NCBI GenBank assembly: GCA_902766785.1 | Contig: CACXEO010000096.1 | Location: forward strand, 62,001 to 126,000 | Length of the DNA stretch: 64,000 bases | Direction of reading: 5' to 3' | Origin: Oscillospiraceae bacterium | Lineage (GTDB): Bacteria > Bacillota > Clostridia > Oscillospirales > Ruminococcaceae | In this document: positions 15,486 through 24,642 of the stretch, one piece after another | How positions within the stretch are numbered: position 1 is the stretch's first letter | Layout: every line of letters begins with the position of its first letter | Translations under genes and position numbers: made by a program | Notes under the pieces: generated by a model | Databases searched by the model: none | Told to the model about the DNA's origin: nothing | What the model saw: only the letters and a program-made list of their open reading frames with translations

Positions 15486-18128
15486 TTACAGCGCCGTCAG
15501 CTTTTCCACCAAAGACGGCAGGAAGGAAAGCGCTTCATCCATTTTATACGGGTCAGAGACACCGGCCATCGCCATATTCGGGCGCCCGCCGCCCTTTCCG
15601 CCTGCAATTGCGGCAATTTCCTTGATGACCACGCCGGCAACCACGCCTTTTTCAATTGCTTTCGGACCGCAGGCAGCGACCAGCGTGCCTTTTCCATCCC
15701 GGATAGTTCCAACAACCAGAACTGAATTGGGAATTTTGTTTGTCATTTTATCGGCAATCTTTTTCAAGGATTCCGGGTTCGCGTTTTGGAACAGGAAAGA
15801 AGCGACACGCAGACCGTTTACTTCAACGGTGTTTTCTGCAACGCCCTTGGCCTGGAATTCGGCGAATTCGGCGTTAATTTTATCAAGCAGTTTTTCCTTG
15901 TCTTTGAGCTCGGCGGAAAGGGCCGCGCACTTATCCGGCAGCTCGGAGGGATTGGTAATTTTAAGCATCCGGCAGCATTTTGCCAGCATGTCGTTGGTGC
16001 CGTTAATCAGTTCCAGCACCCCTGCGCCAGTCACTGCCTCAATACGGCGCACGCCAGCCGCAACCGAGCTCTCACTGACAATTTTAAACAGGCCGATTTT
16101 TCCTGTATTATCCACATGGGTACCGCCGCAGAGCTCAATGGAGTATTCCCCAATGTCACAGACCCGGACGATATCACCGTACTTTTCTCCAAAGAGAGCC
16201 ATGGCTCCCTTCGCCTTGGCGGAATCAATATCAGTCTCGTACAGGCCGACATCGACCGCGGAAAGAATTGCACGGTTGACGTCCATTTCAATCGTTTTAA
16301 TTTCTTCCGGCGTCAGCGCCTGGAAGTGGGAGAAGTCAAAACGCAGCCGCTGCGCCGTGACGAGCTGGCCCGCCTGATGAACGTAGTTTCCAAGTGTTTT
16401 CCGCAGCGCTGCCTGGAGCAGATGGGCTGAGGTATGGTTTCGCATAATCGCCCGGCGGTTGTAACCGTCGATATCGGCCTGTGCGGCCTCCCCAACGGAA
16501 ACCGAGCCCTCTTCAACCACGCCGTAGTGGATAAAATGCCCGCCATCGTCCTTTTGGCAGTCTGTAACACGGAACAGGCCGTTTGCCGTTTTAATCACGC
16601 CAATATCGGCAACCTGCCCGCCGCTTTCCGCATAAAACGGGGTTTTGTTCAGGAGCACCGCGCCCTTGCTCCCGGCGTTGATCTCCCCGGCAATCTCCCC
16701 CTCAGTTACAAGCGCCAGGACTTCCGCCTCACAGGAAATAACATCATAACCTACAAATTCGGTTGCGGGACAAGCCGACAAATCAATTCCGTCACCTTTC
16801 CAAGCAACGTCTCCACCCGCAAAATGGGCGGTGCGGGCACGTTCCCGCTGTTCTTTCATCAATACGGCAAAACGCTCTTCATCTACGGAGACGCCCCGCT
16901 CAGCCGTGATCTCCATCGTCAGGTCAATCGGGAATCCAAAAGTATCATAAAGCTTAAAGGCGTCGTCTCCGGCGAGTATTTTTTCCCCTTTCTGTTCCAT
17001 CCGGTCTAGAATAGAGGTGAGAAGATCCATCCCTTTATCAACAGTCTTTTCAAAATTTTCCTCTTCCACCCGGACTACTTTTTTAATGTAATCCGCCTTT
17101 TGCCCCAATTCCGGATAAGCGGTGCGGTTTTCGTGGATCACCGTATCAACCACTTCATACAGGAAAGGTCCGTTGACCCCCAGCAGGCGGCCATGGCGGG
17201 CCGCACGGCGAAGGAGCCGCCGCAGGACATAACCCCGCCCCTCATTGGAAGGCAGAACCCCGTCACCCACCATGAAAACGGTGGAGCGCACATGGTCGGT
17301 AATAACGCGGAGGGAGATGTCCGCTTTTTCATTCTCTTTATAGGTAACGCCAGCAATCCGGCTGATATGCTTCATAATATTCTGGATGGTATCAACCTCA
17401 AAAAGGTTATCAACCCCCTGGGTAATACAGGCAAGCCGTTCCAACCCCATGCCGGTGTCTATATTCGGATGCTCCATCCGCTCATAGTGGCCATCGCCGT
17501 CACCGTTAAACTGGGAGAAAACCAAATTCCAGAATTCGACATAGCGGTCACAGTCGCAGCCCACGCCGCAGGTCGGCTTGCCGCAGCCGTACTCCTCGCC
17601 CCGGTCAAAATAAATCTCGGAGCAGGGGCCGCAGGGGCCGGAACCGATTTCCCAGAAGTTGTCCTCTTTCCCAAGGCGGACAATCCGTTCCGGGGCCACG
17701 CCTACCTCGTTGACCCAGATGTCGAACGCTTCGTCGTCGTCCTGGTAAATCGAGACCCAAATCCGGTCGAGCGGCATTTTAATGACTTCTGTGATGAATT
17801 CCCAGGCCCACTTAGTCGCCTCGTGCTTAAAATAATCACCGAACGAAAAATTGCCCAGCATTTCAAAAAAAGTGCCGTGACGGGAGGTTTTTCCCACGTT
17901 TTCAATATCCGGCGTGCGGATACATTTCTGGCAGGTGGTGACCCGTTTATTCGGCGGGGTTGCCTGCCCAAGGAAAAATTTCTTCATCGGCGCCATGCCG
18001 GAGTTGATAAGCAGCAGGCTGCTGTCGCCGATCGGCACCAGCGGGAAGCTCGCCAGCCTGGTATGCTGCTTGGTTTCAAAAAAGCTTAAAAACTGCTCGC
18101 GCAGGTCGTTGAGTGAGGTCCACTCCAT
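15486..18128 (-). CDS. alaS: Alanyl-tRNA synthetase
   Basis: AlaRS charges tRNA-Ala and edits mischarged Ser and Gly. The 880-residue protein has the class II catalytic domain (motif region CQKCIRTPDIENVGKTSRH, about 82-100), the tRNA-recognition part, an editing domain with HTSAHLLQAAL and CGGTHVDNTGKIG zinc ligands, and a C-terminal DHHA1-type domain with GGKGGGRPNMAMAG. Length is normal. The ATG at 18128 follows AAAGGAAT. A T-box leader upstream makes expression respond to uncharged tRNA-Ala. Confidence 0.97.
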   Translation of the reverse strand: MEWTSLNDLREQFLSFFETKQHTRLASFPLVPIGDSSLLLINSGMAPMKKFFLGQATPPNKRVTTCQKCIRTPDIENVGKTSRHGTFFEMLGNFSFGDYFKHEATKWAWEFITEVIKMPLDRIWVSIYQDDDEAFDIWVNEVGVAPERIVRLGKEDNFWEIGSGPCGPCSEIYFDRGEEYGCGKPTCGVGCDCDRYVEFWNLVFSQFNGDGDGHYERMEHPNIDTGMGLERLACITQGVDNLFEVDTIQNIMKHISRIAGVTYKENEKADISLRVITDHVRSTVFMVGDGVLPSNEGRGYVLRRLLRRAARHGRLLGVNGPFLYEVVDTVIHENRTAYPELGQKADYIKKVVRVEEENFEKTVDKGMDLLTSILDRMEQKGEKILAGDDAFKLYDTFGFPIDLTMEITAERGVSVDEERFAVLMKEQRERARTAHFAGGDVAWKGDGIDLSACPATEFVGYDVISCEAEVLALVTEGEIAGEINAGSKGAVLLNKTPFYAESGGQVADIGVIKTANGLFRVTDCQKDDGGHFIHYGVVEEGSVSVGEAAQADIDGYNRRAIMRNHTSAHLLQAALRKTLGNYVHQAGQLVTAQRLRFDFSHFQALTPEEIKTIEMDVNRAILSAVDVGLYETDIDSAKAKGAMALFGEKYGDIVRVCDIGEYSIELCGGTHVDNTGKIGLFKIVSESSVAAGVRRIEAVTGAGVLELINGTNDMLAKCCRMLKITNPSELPDKCAALSAELKDKEKLLDKINAEFAEFQAKGVAENTVEVNGLRVASFLFQNANPESLKKIADKMTNKIPNSVLVVGTIRDGKGTLVAACGPKAIEKGVVAGVVIKEIAAIAGGKGGGRPNMAMAGVSDPYKMDEALSFLPSLVEKLTAL

Positions 18129-18144
18129 GGTTTCACATTCCTTT

Positions 18145-18418
18145 CAATGATCCGTACTGCTGAAAAACAAAAACAGCCCCCATCCTCAGAATATCTGGGA
18201 CGAAGACTGACGTTTCCGTGGTACCACCCGGTTTGAGCTTTATATAAAACTCCTCTCGTATTTCCTTAACGCGGAAAACGGCGCGCTTATCTTTTTACGA
18301 AAGTTTCACGCGCAGCTCCAAGGCGGCTCCCCATTATTTCCAAAAAGCCTTGCACCAACCGGCTTTTCTCTAATTTGGACTGTAAATGGGTTAACCTTTT
18401 CACAGCAGTAACAATATT
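18145..18418 (-). ncRNA. T-box leader of alaS
   Basis: The leader contains the T-box core GGGTGGTACCACGG on the minus strand (18216-18229), where the tRNA acceptor end pairs. Downstream of it (18165-18210) is an imperfect G/C-rich hairpin followed by TTTTTG, the competing terminator. The upstream part (18240-18418) is long enough for stem I. I could not assign the alanine specifier codon by eye. Known T-boxes in front of alaS sense uncharged tRNA-Ala and allow read-through when alanine charging is low. Confidence 0.9.
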
Positions 18419-18424
18419 AAGAAT

Positions 18425-18453
18425 ATTTTAACATCCTTTTTATAAAAAGTCAA
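18425..18453 (-). promoter_or_regulatory. Sigma-A-type promoter of the alaS T-box transcript
   Basis: On the minus strand TTGACT (18448-18453) and TAAAAT (18425-18430) are separated by exactly 17 bases. The start point would be near 18418, directly in front of the T-box leader. Confidence 0.8.
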
Positions 18454-18588
18454 CGTGTTCCCCGGCGCCTCTCCGCTTCAAATAAATGTGCACGGTGAAC
18501 CTTCGCCATTTTGCTGCCGGCCTCGTTGTAGATCTTCAAACGGTATGGTAAGATAAAATTGACAAGCTAAAATTTTGGAGGCCGAACA

Positions 18589-18813
18589 ATGAAGAAATTA
18601 TACCAAATACTGAAAATAGCATGTTACAGCTTCATCGGTGTTTTTATAGGAAGCAGCATCTATCAGTATTATGACTACAAAACACACACCGCTTTATATG
18701 AATTACAGCCTGCCCCATGGTACTTGACTATTGAGATACGGGGAATCTTTACAGGCATTGTTGTGGTAATGATCCTTATAGCAATGTGGATTGTCAAAAA
18801 GAGAATCAAGTAA
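18589..18813 (+). CDS. Small two-helix membrane protein of unknown function
   Basis: The 74-residue protein has two predicted membrane helices (about residues 8-26 and 49-68) and a basic C-terminus KKRIK. The segment between them, with YYDYKTHTALYELQPAPWY, is probably extracytoplasmic. A strong TTTGGAGG precedes the ATG at 18589, which supports real translation. I do not recognise the family. It lies alone between the divergent alaS leader and the convergent PBP gene, so the context gives no function. Confidence 0.65.
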   Translation: MKKLYQILKIACYSFIGVFIGSSIYQYYDYKTHTALYELQPAPWYLTIEIRGIFTGIVVVMILIAMWIVKKRIK

Positions 18814-18883
18814 AGCAATTTCCCGTTTATGGGGCGGCCACCCTGTTTTGCCGAAGCAGGATTGAGCAAGCCAAGTATCAGCA

Positions 18884-20506
18884 TCAGGGAGCCTGTTCCG
18901 CCTTGATTTCGTCCAAAAGAGTCAAGTTGTCTGCGATTTCGGCAAAGACCGGCCCGGCGCTCATATTTCCCGTAGTACCGTTTTCTACCACGACAGCGAC
19001 TACATATTTCGGGTTTTCAGCGGGGAAATAACCGGCAAACCACGCGTCGAGCTTTTCGTTTCCCACTTCGTCAAAACTGCCGGTCTGGGCCGTTCCCGTC
19101 TTGCCCGCGGCCGACACCCGGGTCGGCTTTGCCCTCATGTTGCCCTTCTGCTCAACGCAGGCTTTTAAAAAGTCCTGCAGGGTTTTCGCCGTACTTTCTG
19201 TCATCGCGTAGATCGGCGCGGAAGATTCCTTTTTTTCGCTCAGCGTTACTCCGTCGCGGGTTGTCCCCTCAACCAACTGGGCAACCGGTGTTTTCCCGCC
19301 GTTTACAACGGAGGAAATCATCTGGCAGAGCTGCACCGGGGTGGCGAGAAGCCTTCCCTGCCCAAAGCTCAGGTTGGCAACATCGGCAGGATTCGGGAGT
19401 TCCTCCGGTTTTGGCAAGACGCCGGCGCTGGTGTAGAGGCCCTCCGCCAGTTCCGTTTGCCTTCCAAAGGACAGGTTAGAGGCCGATTCCACAATTTTTT
19501 TTGCGCCGAGCTGAAGCCCCAGGCTGACAAAATAGGTGTTGCAGGATTCGATCATCGCTTTCTGCATATCAATTGTCCCATGACCTGAAAGAAGGTGGCA
19601 GTGGAACGGCTGGCCGCTGACATCGATCAGGCCGGTACAGCCATAGGCAAGGCTTGCCGGTATTCCGGAATCCAACGCGGCGGCCGCCAACGTGATTTTA
19701 AAAGTGGAGCCGACCGGGAAGGCCGAAAAACAGCGGTTGAGGAGCGGGCCCGCGTCGTTTTTCAGGCTGGAGGCGATGTCGTTTGGATCGTATTCCGGAA
19801 AGCTCGCACAGGCCAGCAGTTTCCCGGTCGACGGTTCCATGACCACCACCGCGCCCTGGCCGATCATCTTCGAACCCACATTCTCACAGACCGCCTGGAT
19901 TCCCCGGTCAATGGTCAGCACAACGCCGGAACTGCCGTCCCCGGTTTTAGAAACAGCGCCGTTCCCGGTTTTCAGCGCTTCACCCAAACCGTTGAGGGTA
20001 TAACTGACCTGAGTAATTTCACCGGTCCCGGAGAGAAAATCGTCGTAGGCCTTTTCAATGCCGGTAACTCCCTTCCCCTCACTGTTGATATAACCAATAA
20101 TATGGGAGGCAATTTGGTTTTTGCCGTACCGTTCGGGCACGCTCACCTGGGTTACACCATCCGTTTCCAATTCTTTTGGAAGGAGTTCGGTAAGAAACGG
20201 GCGCCCTTGCTGCAGGCTTTTGTAAAGTGAATCACGGTCCTCTTTTGAAACGGAATCCAATAAATCCTCCGCTGTTTCGGGCTGCGGCAGGACTGCAGAA
20301 ACTGTTTTGGCCTCAGTATTCACAAGGCTGTTGAAATTCCGGTCGTAAATCTGTCCCCGGGCGCTGCCCGCGGTCAGGGTATAGCTGCGCTGGTTCAATG
20401 CCGTTTCCTTTAAATCGGCCGAGGCGGCAAGGGTTGCGACCCTGATGTTTAAAAAAGACATCAGAACACAAAATAATGAAAAAACCGCAATCATTCGTTT
20501 TGACAA
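18884..20506 (-). CDS. Class B penicillin-binding protein (PbpA/SpoVD-like transpeptidase)
   Basis: This is a 540-residue peptidoglycan transpeptidase with one N-terminal membrane anchor (about 6-28). The dimerisation region includes ARGQIYDRN, and the transpeptidase domain has all three active-site motifs: SxxK in VGSTFK (about 268), SxN in ESCNTY, and KTGTAQ. It cross-links glycan strands outside the membrane, in elongation, division or sporulation; which one cannot be told because no ftsW/rodA or spo gene is adjacent. The TTG at 20506 is used as start because AGGAGG lies 9 bases upstream; an ATG lies at 20494. Confidence 0.92.
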   Translation of the reverse strand: MSKRMIAVFSLFCVLMSFLNIRVATLAASADLKETALNQRSYTLTAGSARGQIYDRNFNSLVNTEAKTVSAVLPQPETAEDLLDSVSKEDRDSLYKSLQQGRPFLTELLPKELETDGVTQVSVPERYGKNQIASHIIGYINSEGKGVTGIEKAYDDFLSGTGEITQVSYTLNGLGEALKTGNGAVSKTGDGSSGVVLTIDRGIQAVCENVGSKMIGQGAVVVMEPSTGKLLACASFPEYDPNDIASSLKNDAGPLLNRCFSAFPVGSTFKITLAAAALDSGIPASLAYGCTGLIDVSGQPFHCHLLSGHGTIDMQKAMIESCNTYFVSLGLQLGAKKIVESASNLSFGRQTELAEGLYTSAGVLPKPEELPNPADVANLSFGQGRLLATPVQLCQMISSVVNGGKTPVAQLVEGTTRDGVTLSEKKESSAPIYAMTESTAKTLQDFLKACVEQKGNMRAKPTRVSAAGKTGTAQTGSFDEVGNEKLDAWFAGYFPAENPKYVVAVVVENGTTGNMSAGPVFAEIADNLTLLDEIKAEQAP

Positions 20507-20695
20507 TGGAACCGCCTCCTGGAGATCAGTGTTTTATGCTTTTTTCAATGTTGGTCAACGCCCCGTCATTTCAGCGGTAAAAGGACATCGTAGGGAAACG
20601 CCGTTTCCCCGCCGGACACGGGCGTCCTCTGCGCTGCAATCATATTCTTCCCCGAAAACATCGAATTTATCGGCAGAAAGCACTGAGGCGTTTTC

Positions 20696-20724
20696 TTGTA
20701 AACAGAGCGGTTTTATGTTAAAAT
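20696..20724 (+). promoter_or_regulatory. Promoter of guaA
   Basis: TTGTAA (20696-20701) and TAAAAT (20719-20724) are 17 bases apart, about 75 bp upstream of guaA. The region 20507-20695 between the divergent PBP gene and this promoter holds short hairpins (for example GGGAAAC/GTTTCCC near 20592) but no recognisable gene. Confidence 0.65.
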
Positions 20725-20800
20725 AACAAAGAGAAAAGTTTATTTTTTCAACTTTTATGTTCCAATCAACCTTCGTTAAAAAACAGAAAGCGGTGTTTTT

Positions 20801-22333
20801 TTGAATCATCAGACCGTGCTGATCCTCGACTTCGGCGGCCAGTACAACCAACTGATCGCCCGGCGCGTCCGCGAATGCGGGGTTTACTGTGAAGTAAAAT
20901 CCTACAAGACCTCTATGGATGAAATCAGGGCAATGAAGCCCGCCGGTATCATCTTCACAGGCGGGCCGAACAGCGTCTATCTGGAGGAATCTCCCCGCAT
21001 TTCCAAAGAAATTTTCGAACTCGGCCTGCCGGTGCTGGGAATTTGTTATGGCATCCAGCTGATGGCACACCTGCTCGGGGGCGGCGTCACAACTGCCGCC
21101 ACCAGTGAATACGGAAAAACAAAGACGTTTTACAAGTCCTCCTGCGCCCTTTTTGACGGGTTTCCCGCAGAGGGGATCTCCTGGATGAGCCACACCGATT
21201 ACATCGACCGGCTCCCGGAAGGGTTCGTTTCAGCCGCCCACACTGCCGACTGCCCCGTAGCGGCCATGGAAAACCCCGCCCGAAAGTTTTACGGGATGCA
21301 GTTCCACCCGGAGGTCATGCACACTGAAAACGGCTTGAAAATGCTTCATAACTTCCTTTACAAAGTCTGCGGCTGCACCGGGGACTGGACGATGGAAAGC
21401 TACGCCGAAACCTCTGTAAAAGCGATCCGGAAAAAAGTCGGGGACGGAAAGGTCCTGCTCGCCCTCTCCGGCGGGGTGGATTCCTCGGTCGCGGCGGCGC
21501 TTTTGGAAAAAGCGGTCGGGAACCAGCTCACCTGCATCTTCGTCGACCACGGCCTGATGCGGAAAAACGAAGGAGACGAAGTTGAGGCCGCTTTTGGGAA
21601 TTCCGGTATGAACTTCATCCGGGTCAACGCGGGGGAGCGGTTTCTCGGGAAGCTCGCCGGCGTTTCCGAGCCGGAGGAGAAACGGAAAATCATCGGGGAG
21701 GAATTTATCCGGGTCTTTGAGGAAGAGGCCAAAAAGATCGGAACAGTCGACTATCTGGTGCAGGGCACCATCTATCCGGACGTCATTGAATCGGGCGCGG
21801 GGGACGCGGCGGTCATCAAAAGCCACCATAACGTGGGCGGCCTGCCCGATACCGTCGATTTCAAAGAGATCATCGAGCCGCTGCGCCCGCTCTTCAAAGA
21901 TGAAGTCCGTAAACTTGGGCTGGAGCTCGGCTTAAAAGAATACCTCGTCTGGCGCCAGCCCTTCCCCGGGCCGGGCCTTGCGATCCGGATCATCGGGGAG
22001 ATTACTCCGGAGAAAGTCGCCATGCTTCAGGACGCGGATTACATCTTCCGGGACGAAATTGCCAAAGCGGGGCTTGACCGGGACATCCACCAGTATTTCG
22101 CGGTCCTGACCAACATGCGGTCGGTCGGCGTTATGGGGGACGGCCGGACCTACGACTACACCCTTGCCCTGCGGGGCGTCACCACCACCGACTTTATGAC
22201 AGCCGACTTCGCCCGGATTCCCTACGATGTACTGGGCAGCGTCAGCAGCCGGATCATTAACGAGGTCAAGGGGATCAACCGGATTGTCTACGACGTCACG
22301 ACAAAACCGCCTGCCACGGTGGAGTGGGAATAA
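20801..22333 (+). CDS. guaA: GMP synthase (glutamine-hydrolysing), complete two-domain form
   Basis: GuaA converts XMP to GMP using ATP and ammonia from glutamine. The 510-residue protein has an intact class I glutamine amidotransferase domain (1-190) with the nucleophile in LGICYGIQL and the His-Glu pair in FHPEV. The ATP pyrophosphatase domain has the P-loop LSGGVDSS (about 223) and lid [11 protein letters not shown]. The C-terminal dimerisation domain ends KPPATVEWE. The start is a TTG at 20801 with a weak ribosome binding site; no ATG gives the full GATase domain. A second, truncated paralogue lies 2.3 kb downstream. Confidence 0.96.
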   Translation: MNHQTVLILDFGGQYNQLIARRVRECGVYCEVKSYKTSMDEIRAMKPAGIIFTGGPNSVYLEESPRISKEIFELGLPVLGICYGIQLMAHLLGGGVTTAATSEYGKTKTFYKSSCALFDGFPAEGISWMSHTDYIDRLPEGFVSAAHTADCPVAAMENPARKFYGMQFHPEVMHTENGLKMLHNFLYKVCGCTGDWTMESYAETSVKAIRKKVGDGKVLLALSGGVDSSVAAALLEKAVGNQLTCIFVDHGLMRKNEGDEVEAAFGNSGMNFIRVNAGERFLGKLAGVSEPEEKRKIIGEEFIRVFEEEAKKIGTVDYLVQGTIYPDVIESGAGDAAVIKSHHNVGGLPDTVDFKEIIEPLRPLFKDEVRKLGLELGLKEYLVWRQPFPGPGLAIRIIGEITPEKVAMLQDADYIFRDEIAKAGLDRDIHQYFAVLTNMRSVGVMGDGRTYDYTLALRGVTTTDFMTADFARIPYDVLGSVSSRIINEVKGINRIVYDVTTKPPATVEWE

Positions 22334-22334
22334 A

Positions 22335-22380
22335 AAACATCCCCGGAAACTCTTTTGAGTTTCCGGGGATGTTTCATTTT
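22335..22380. terminator. Bidirectional terminator after guaA
   Basis: An 18-bp perfect stem (22335-22352 with 22357-22374, loop TTTT) is flanked by A and T tracts. It separates guaA from the convergent small gene ending at 22380, whose stop lies directly beside it. Confidence 0.92.
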
Positions 22381-22676
22381 TACCCGATAACGCCGAGTGA
22401 CCGGAGGAGTTTGACACAGTCGAGATATCCCTGTTTATAAAGCTCCTGCTGCATAATTGCGGTTTGGACGAACTCCTGTTCCAGGCAGTCGCGCATGTCG
22501 GCGCAGTCGCCCGCGCTGATGGGTACGCCGCGGTCGCGGCAAAGAATGGGATTGATGTTTTCTAAAAGAATTTTCTCTTTTTCGGCCGCCAGCGCATATT
22601 CACTGTTATTTTTTCTGAGATTGGCCACCGTTTCTTCAATTTTACTGTTTAAGTATTCGCCAAATGCTGTGTCCAT
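22380..22676 (-). CDS. Small helical protein of unknown function
   Basis: The 98-residue soluble protein is predicted to be almost entirely alpha-helical. The pattern YLNSKIEETVANLRKNN at the N-terminus and YKQGYLDCVKLLRSLGV at the C-terminus resembles short clostridial proteins of unknown function; I cannot name the family. The ATG at 22676 follows AAGGAG by 7 bases. It is a single-gene unit convergent with guaA. Two Cys near the middle (positions about 46 and 58) are not arranged as a metal site. Confidence 0.7.
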   Translation of the reverse strand: MDTAFGEYLNSKIEETVANLRKNNSEYALAAEKEKILLENINPILCRDRGVPISAGDCADMRDCLEQEFVQTAIMQQELYKQGYLDCVKLLRSLGVIG

Positions 22677-22811
22677 TTTCTTTCTCCTTTCTTGTGGCAC
22701 CGCCGCTTGTAAGAAGAAAGCACATATGGTATGATAGTTATGTACTCCCGCCTTATGGCGGCTGTGCGGGGGGGGAAGCGGCGTTGCTTTGTGAGAGTCT
22801 GCGCCGCTTCT

Positions 22812-22988
22812 TCATCTTTTGTTCTTTAAGCCATTAATCGCTTCCCGAACTCCCTCTGCCCTCGTCAAATTTTTTCGTTCGCAGTAACTGTCTAATATTT
22901 CTTCCTCTTCCTTATTGATGCGAACAGTCAATTTAACAGATTTGGGATTATCAGAAAACGGACGGCCCATTTTTTTATTGTCGGACAA
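22812..22988 (-). CDS. Small ribbon-helix-helix DNA-binding protein
   Basis: This 58-residue gene encodes a typical RHH (Arc/MetJ/CopG) repressor: beta strand SVKLTVRINKEEEEIL followed by two helices, DSYCERKNL and TRAEGVREAINGLK. The start is a TTG at 22988 with AAAGGAGGG 8 bases upstream; an internal ATG at 22970 would remove six residues. A near-consensus promoter (23021-23049) and a perfect TTGTCGACAA palindrome sit directly upstream, so autorepression is likely. A G/C hairpin (22775-22810) follows the stop but lacks a T tract in this direction. No toxin partner is seen. Confidence 0.8.
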   Translation of the reverse strand: MSDNKKMGRPFSDNPKSVKLTVRINKEEEEILDSYCERKNLTRAEGVREAINGLKNKR

Positions 22989-23006
22989 ATCATCAGCCCT
23001 CCTTTG

Positions 23007-23049
23007 TTGTCGACAATAATATTATAAGTTAATGCCGACAAAAAGTCAA
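23007..23049 (-). promoter_or_regulatory. Promoter with palindromic operator for the RHH gene
   Basis: On the minus strand TTGACT (23044-23049) and TATAAT (23021-23026) are 17 bases apart. A perfect 10-bp palindrome TTGTCGACAA lies at 23007-23016, just after the -10. A related half-site TGTCGGCA lies inside the spacer (23033-23040). The promoter is seen directly; the operator role is inferred from the RHH product. Confidence 0.75.
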
Positions 23050-23432
23050 TGGATATTTTTAATTGTGATCTCCTTTTAAGAGGGCCTTTCCGTGTTACAT
23101 ATAAAAAATAGTATTAAACGCGCCGAAACGGCGCAAATATCCAGTGTGCATTTTTTGTTACACGGGTGGAAAAACGCTGTTTTTCTCTTTTGTAATAAAA
23201 AACACGCCATGCGGGTTAAAAACGTTTAAAACGGATTAACAGCCGAATTGCGAATCGTCAGGCCCGGTCACAGGCGCAATTACAATCCCCCCGTAAATCC
23301 GCGGGGATTTTTAGCGCCTTTTTTCGGTTATTCTGCCGTATTTTATAGATTTTTCTTTTCCTTTGGCGGATTTTATATTATAATAGTTGTGTTTGTTAAA
23401 AACCTATTCCTTTATAGTTTGGAGCGTATGAG
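23050..23432. other. Gene-free region with hairpins upstream of the CofE-like gene
   Basis: No coding sequence is supported. There is a near-perfect long-range inverted pair (CCGTGTTACA around 23090 and TGTTACACGG around 23157) enclosing a GCGCCG/CGGCGC hairpin near 23120. A strong terminator follows at 23272. A TATAAT near 23378 may belong to the promoter of the CofE-like gene, but its -35 is poor. Confidence 0.4.
23272..23324 (+). terminator. Strong terminator without an upstream coding gene
   Basis: AGGCGC (23272-23277) pairs with GCGCCT (23314-23319), enclosing a second stem AATCCCC/GGGGATT, and is followed by TTTTTT. It points in the plus direction. The nearest plus-strand coding gene upstream, guaA, already has its own terminator, so an unannotated short RNA may end here. 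Confidence 0.7.
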
Positions 23433-24623
23433 ATGGAACGTAAAGTTGGCACTGTATCCAGAGGCATCCGCTGCCCTATCATCCGTGAGGGCGACGACCT
23501 GTCTCAAATCGTTGTAAACAGCGTACTGGAGGCCGCGGAGCAGGAGGGCTTTTCCCTGCGCGACCGGGATGTTATTTCGATCACCGAATCGGTCGTTGCC
23601 AGAGCTCAGGGCAACTACGCGCCTGTTTCCGCCATTGCGGCTGATGTGAAAGAAAAACTCGGTGGAGAGACCATCGGTGTCCTTTTCCCAATTCTCTCCC
23701 GCAACCGGTTCGCCATCTGCCTGCGGGGCATGGCGCGGGGGGCTAAAAAAATCGTCCTGATGCTCAGCTACCCGAGTGACGAGGTGGGCAACCAGCTCAT
23801 TTCCCTCGACCAGGTGGACGAGGCGGGCGTCAATCCTTACAGCGATGTGCTGGACCTTGAAAAATACCGCGCGCTGTTTGGGGAAAACAAGCACACCTTT
23901 ACCGGTGTGGATTACGTTCAGTATTACGGCGATTTGATCCGCGAAGAGGGCGCAGAATGCGAAATTATCTTTGCGAACGACCCGCGGGTTATCCTGAATT
24001 ATACCAAAAACGTCCTCACCTGCGACATCCACTCCCGCGCCCGCACCAAACGGATTCTGAAAGCGGCGGGAGCCGAACGTGTCTTTGGGATGGACGATAT
24101 TCTGACCGCGCCGGTAAACGGCAGCGGCTGCAACGAAAGCTTCGGCCTGCTCGGCTCGAATAAATCCACAGAGGAAACTGTAAAGCTCTTCCCCCGCAAC
24201 TGCATGCCCCTGGTTGAGGATATTCAGAAAAAAATCCTGGAAAAGACCGGGAAACACGTCGAGGTTATGGTTTATGGAGACGGCGCGTTCAAAGACCCGG
24301 TCGGGCAGATTTGGGAGCTTGCGGACCCCTGCGTTTCGGTTGCGAACACCCCGGGGCTGGAGGGCACCCCGAATGAAATCAAACTCAAATACCTGGCCGA
24401 CAACGACTTTGCCGGGCTTTCCGGCGCAGCTCTTCAAAAAGCGATTGAAGAACGGATCAAAGAGAAAAAGGACAACCTTGTAGGCGATATGGCTTCCCAG
24501 GGCACCACGCCCCGCCGGCTGACAGACCTGATCGGCTCGCTGAGCGATCTCACCAGCGGATCCGGCGACAAAGGCACCCCGGTTATCCTGATCCAGGGCT
24601 ATTTCGATAATCTGACCGACTAA
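23433..24623 (+). CDS. CofE-like (coenzyme F420-0:L-glutamate ligase family) protein
   Basis: The 396-residue protein matches the F420-0 gamma-glutamyl ligase family: an N-terminal GTVSRGIRCPIIREGDDL, then RDRDVISITESVVARAQGNY, the segment typical of CofE. Characterised CofE enzymes add glutamate to F420-0 with GTP. They are usually near 250 residues, so this is a long form with an extra C-terminal region (VMVYGDGAFKDPVGQIWEL and beyond). No other F420 gene is in the window, so the true acceptor may be something else. ATG 23433 follows GGAG by 8 bases. The GuaA paralogue starts 19 bp downstream, so the two form an operon. Confidence 0.82.
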   Translation: MERKVGTVSRGIRCPIIREGDDLSQIVVNSVLEAAEQEGFSLRDRDVISITESVVARAQGNYAPVSAIAADVKEKLGGETIGVLFPILSRNRFAICLRGMARGAKKIVLMLSYPSDEVGNQLISLDQVDEAGVNPYSDVLDLEKYRALFGENKHTFTGVDYVQYYGDLIREEGAECEIIFANDPRVILNYTKNVLTCDIHSRARTKRILKAAGAERVFGMDDILTAPVNGSGCNESFGLLGSNKSTEETVKLFPRNCMPLVEDIQKKILEKTGKHVEVMVYGDGAFKDPVGQIWELADPCVSVANTPGLEGTPNEIKLKYLADNDFAGLSGAALQKAIEERIKEKKDNLVGDMASQGTTPRRLTDLIGSLSDLTSGSGDKGTPVILIQGYFDNLTD

Positions 24624-24642
24624 TAAGAAAGGGAGAGTGTGA

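Noticed and set aside
18884..20506. Assigning the PBP as SpoVD or FtsI
   Set aside because: The transpeptidase motifs are clear, but no PASTA domain or neighbouring division or sporulation gene supports a narrower name.
20555..20720. Short open frame on the minus strand upstream of the PBP gene
   Set aside because: No start codon with a ribosome binding site, and it continues as the antisense of guaA; no family resemblance.
23220..23324. Signal recognition particle RNA
   Set aside because: A GTCAGGCCCGG stretch is reminiscent, but the conserved apical GGAAGGAAGCAGC region is absent.
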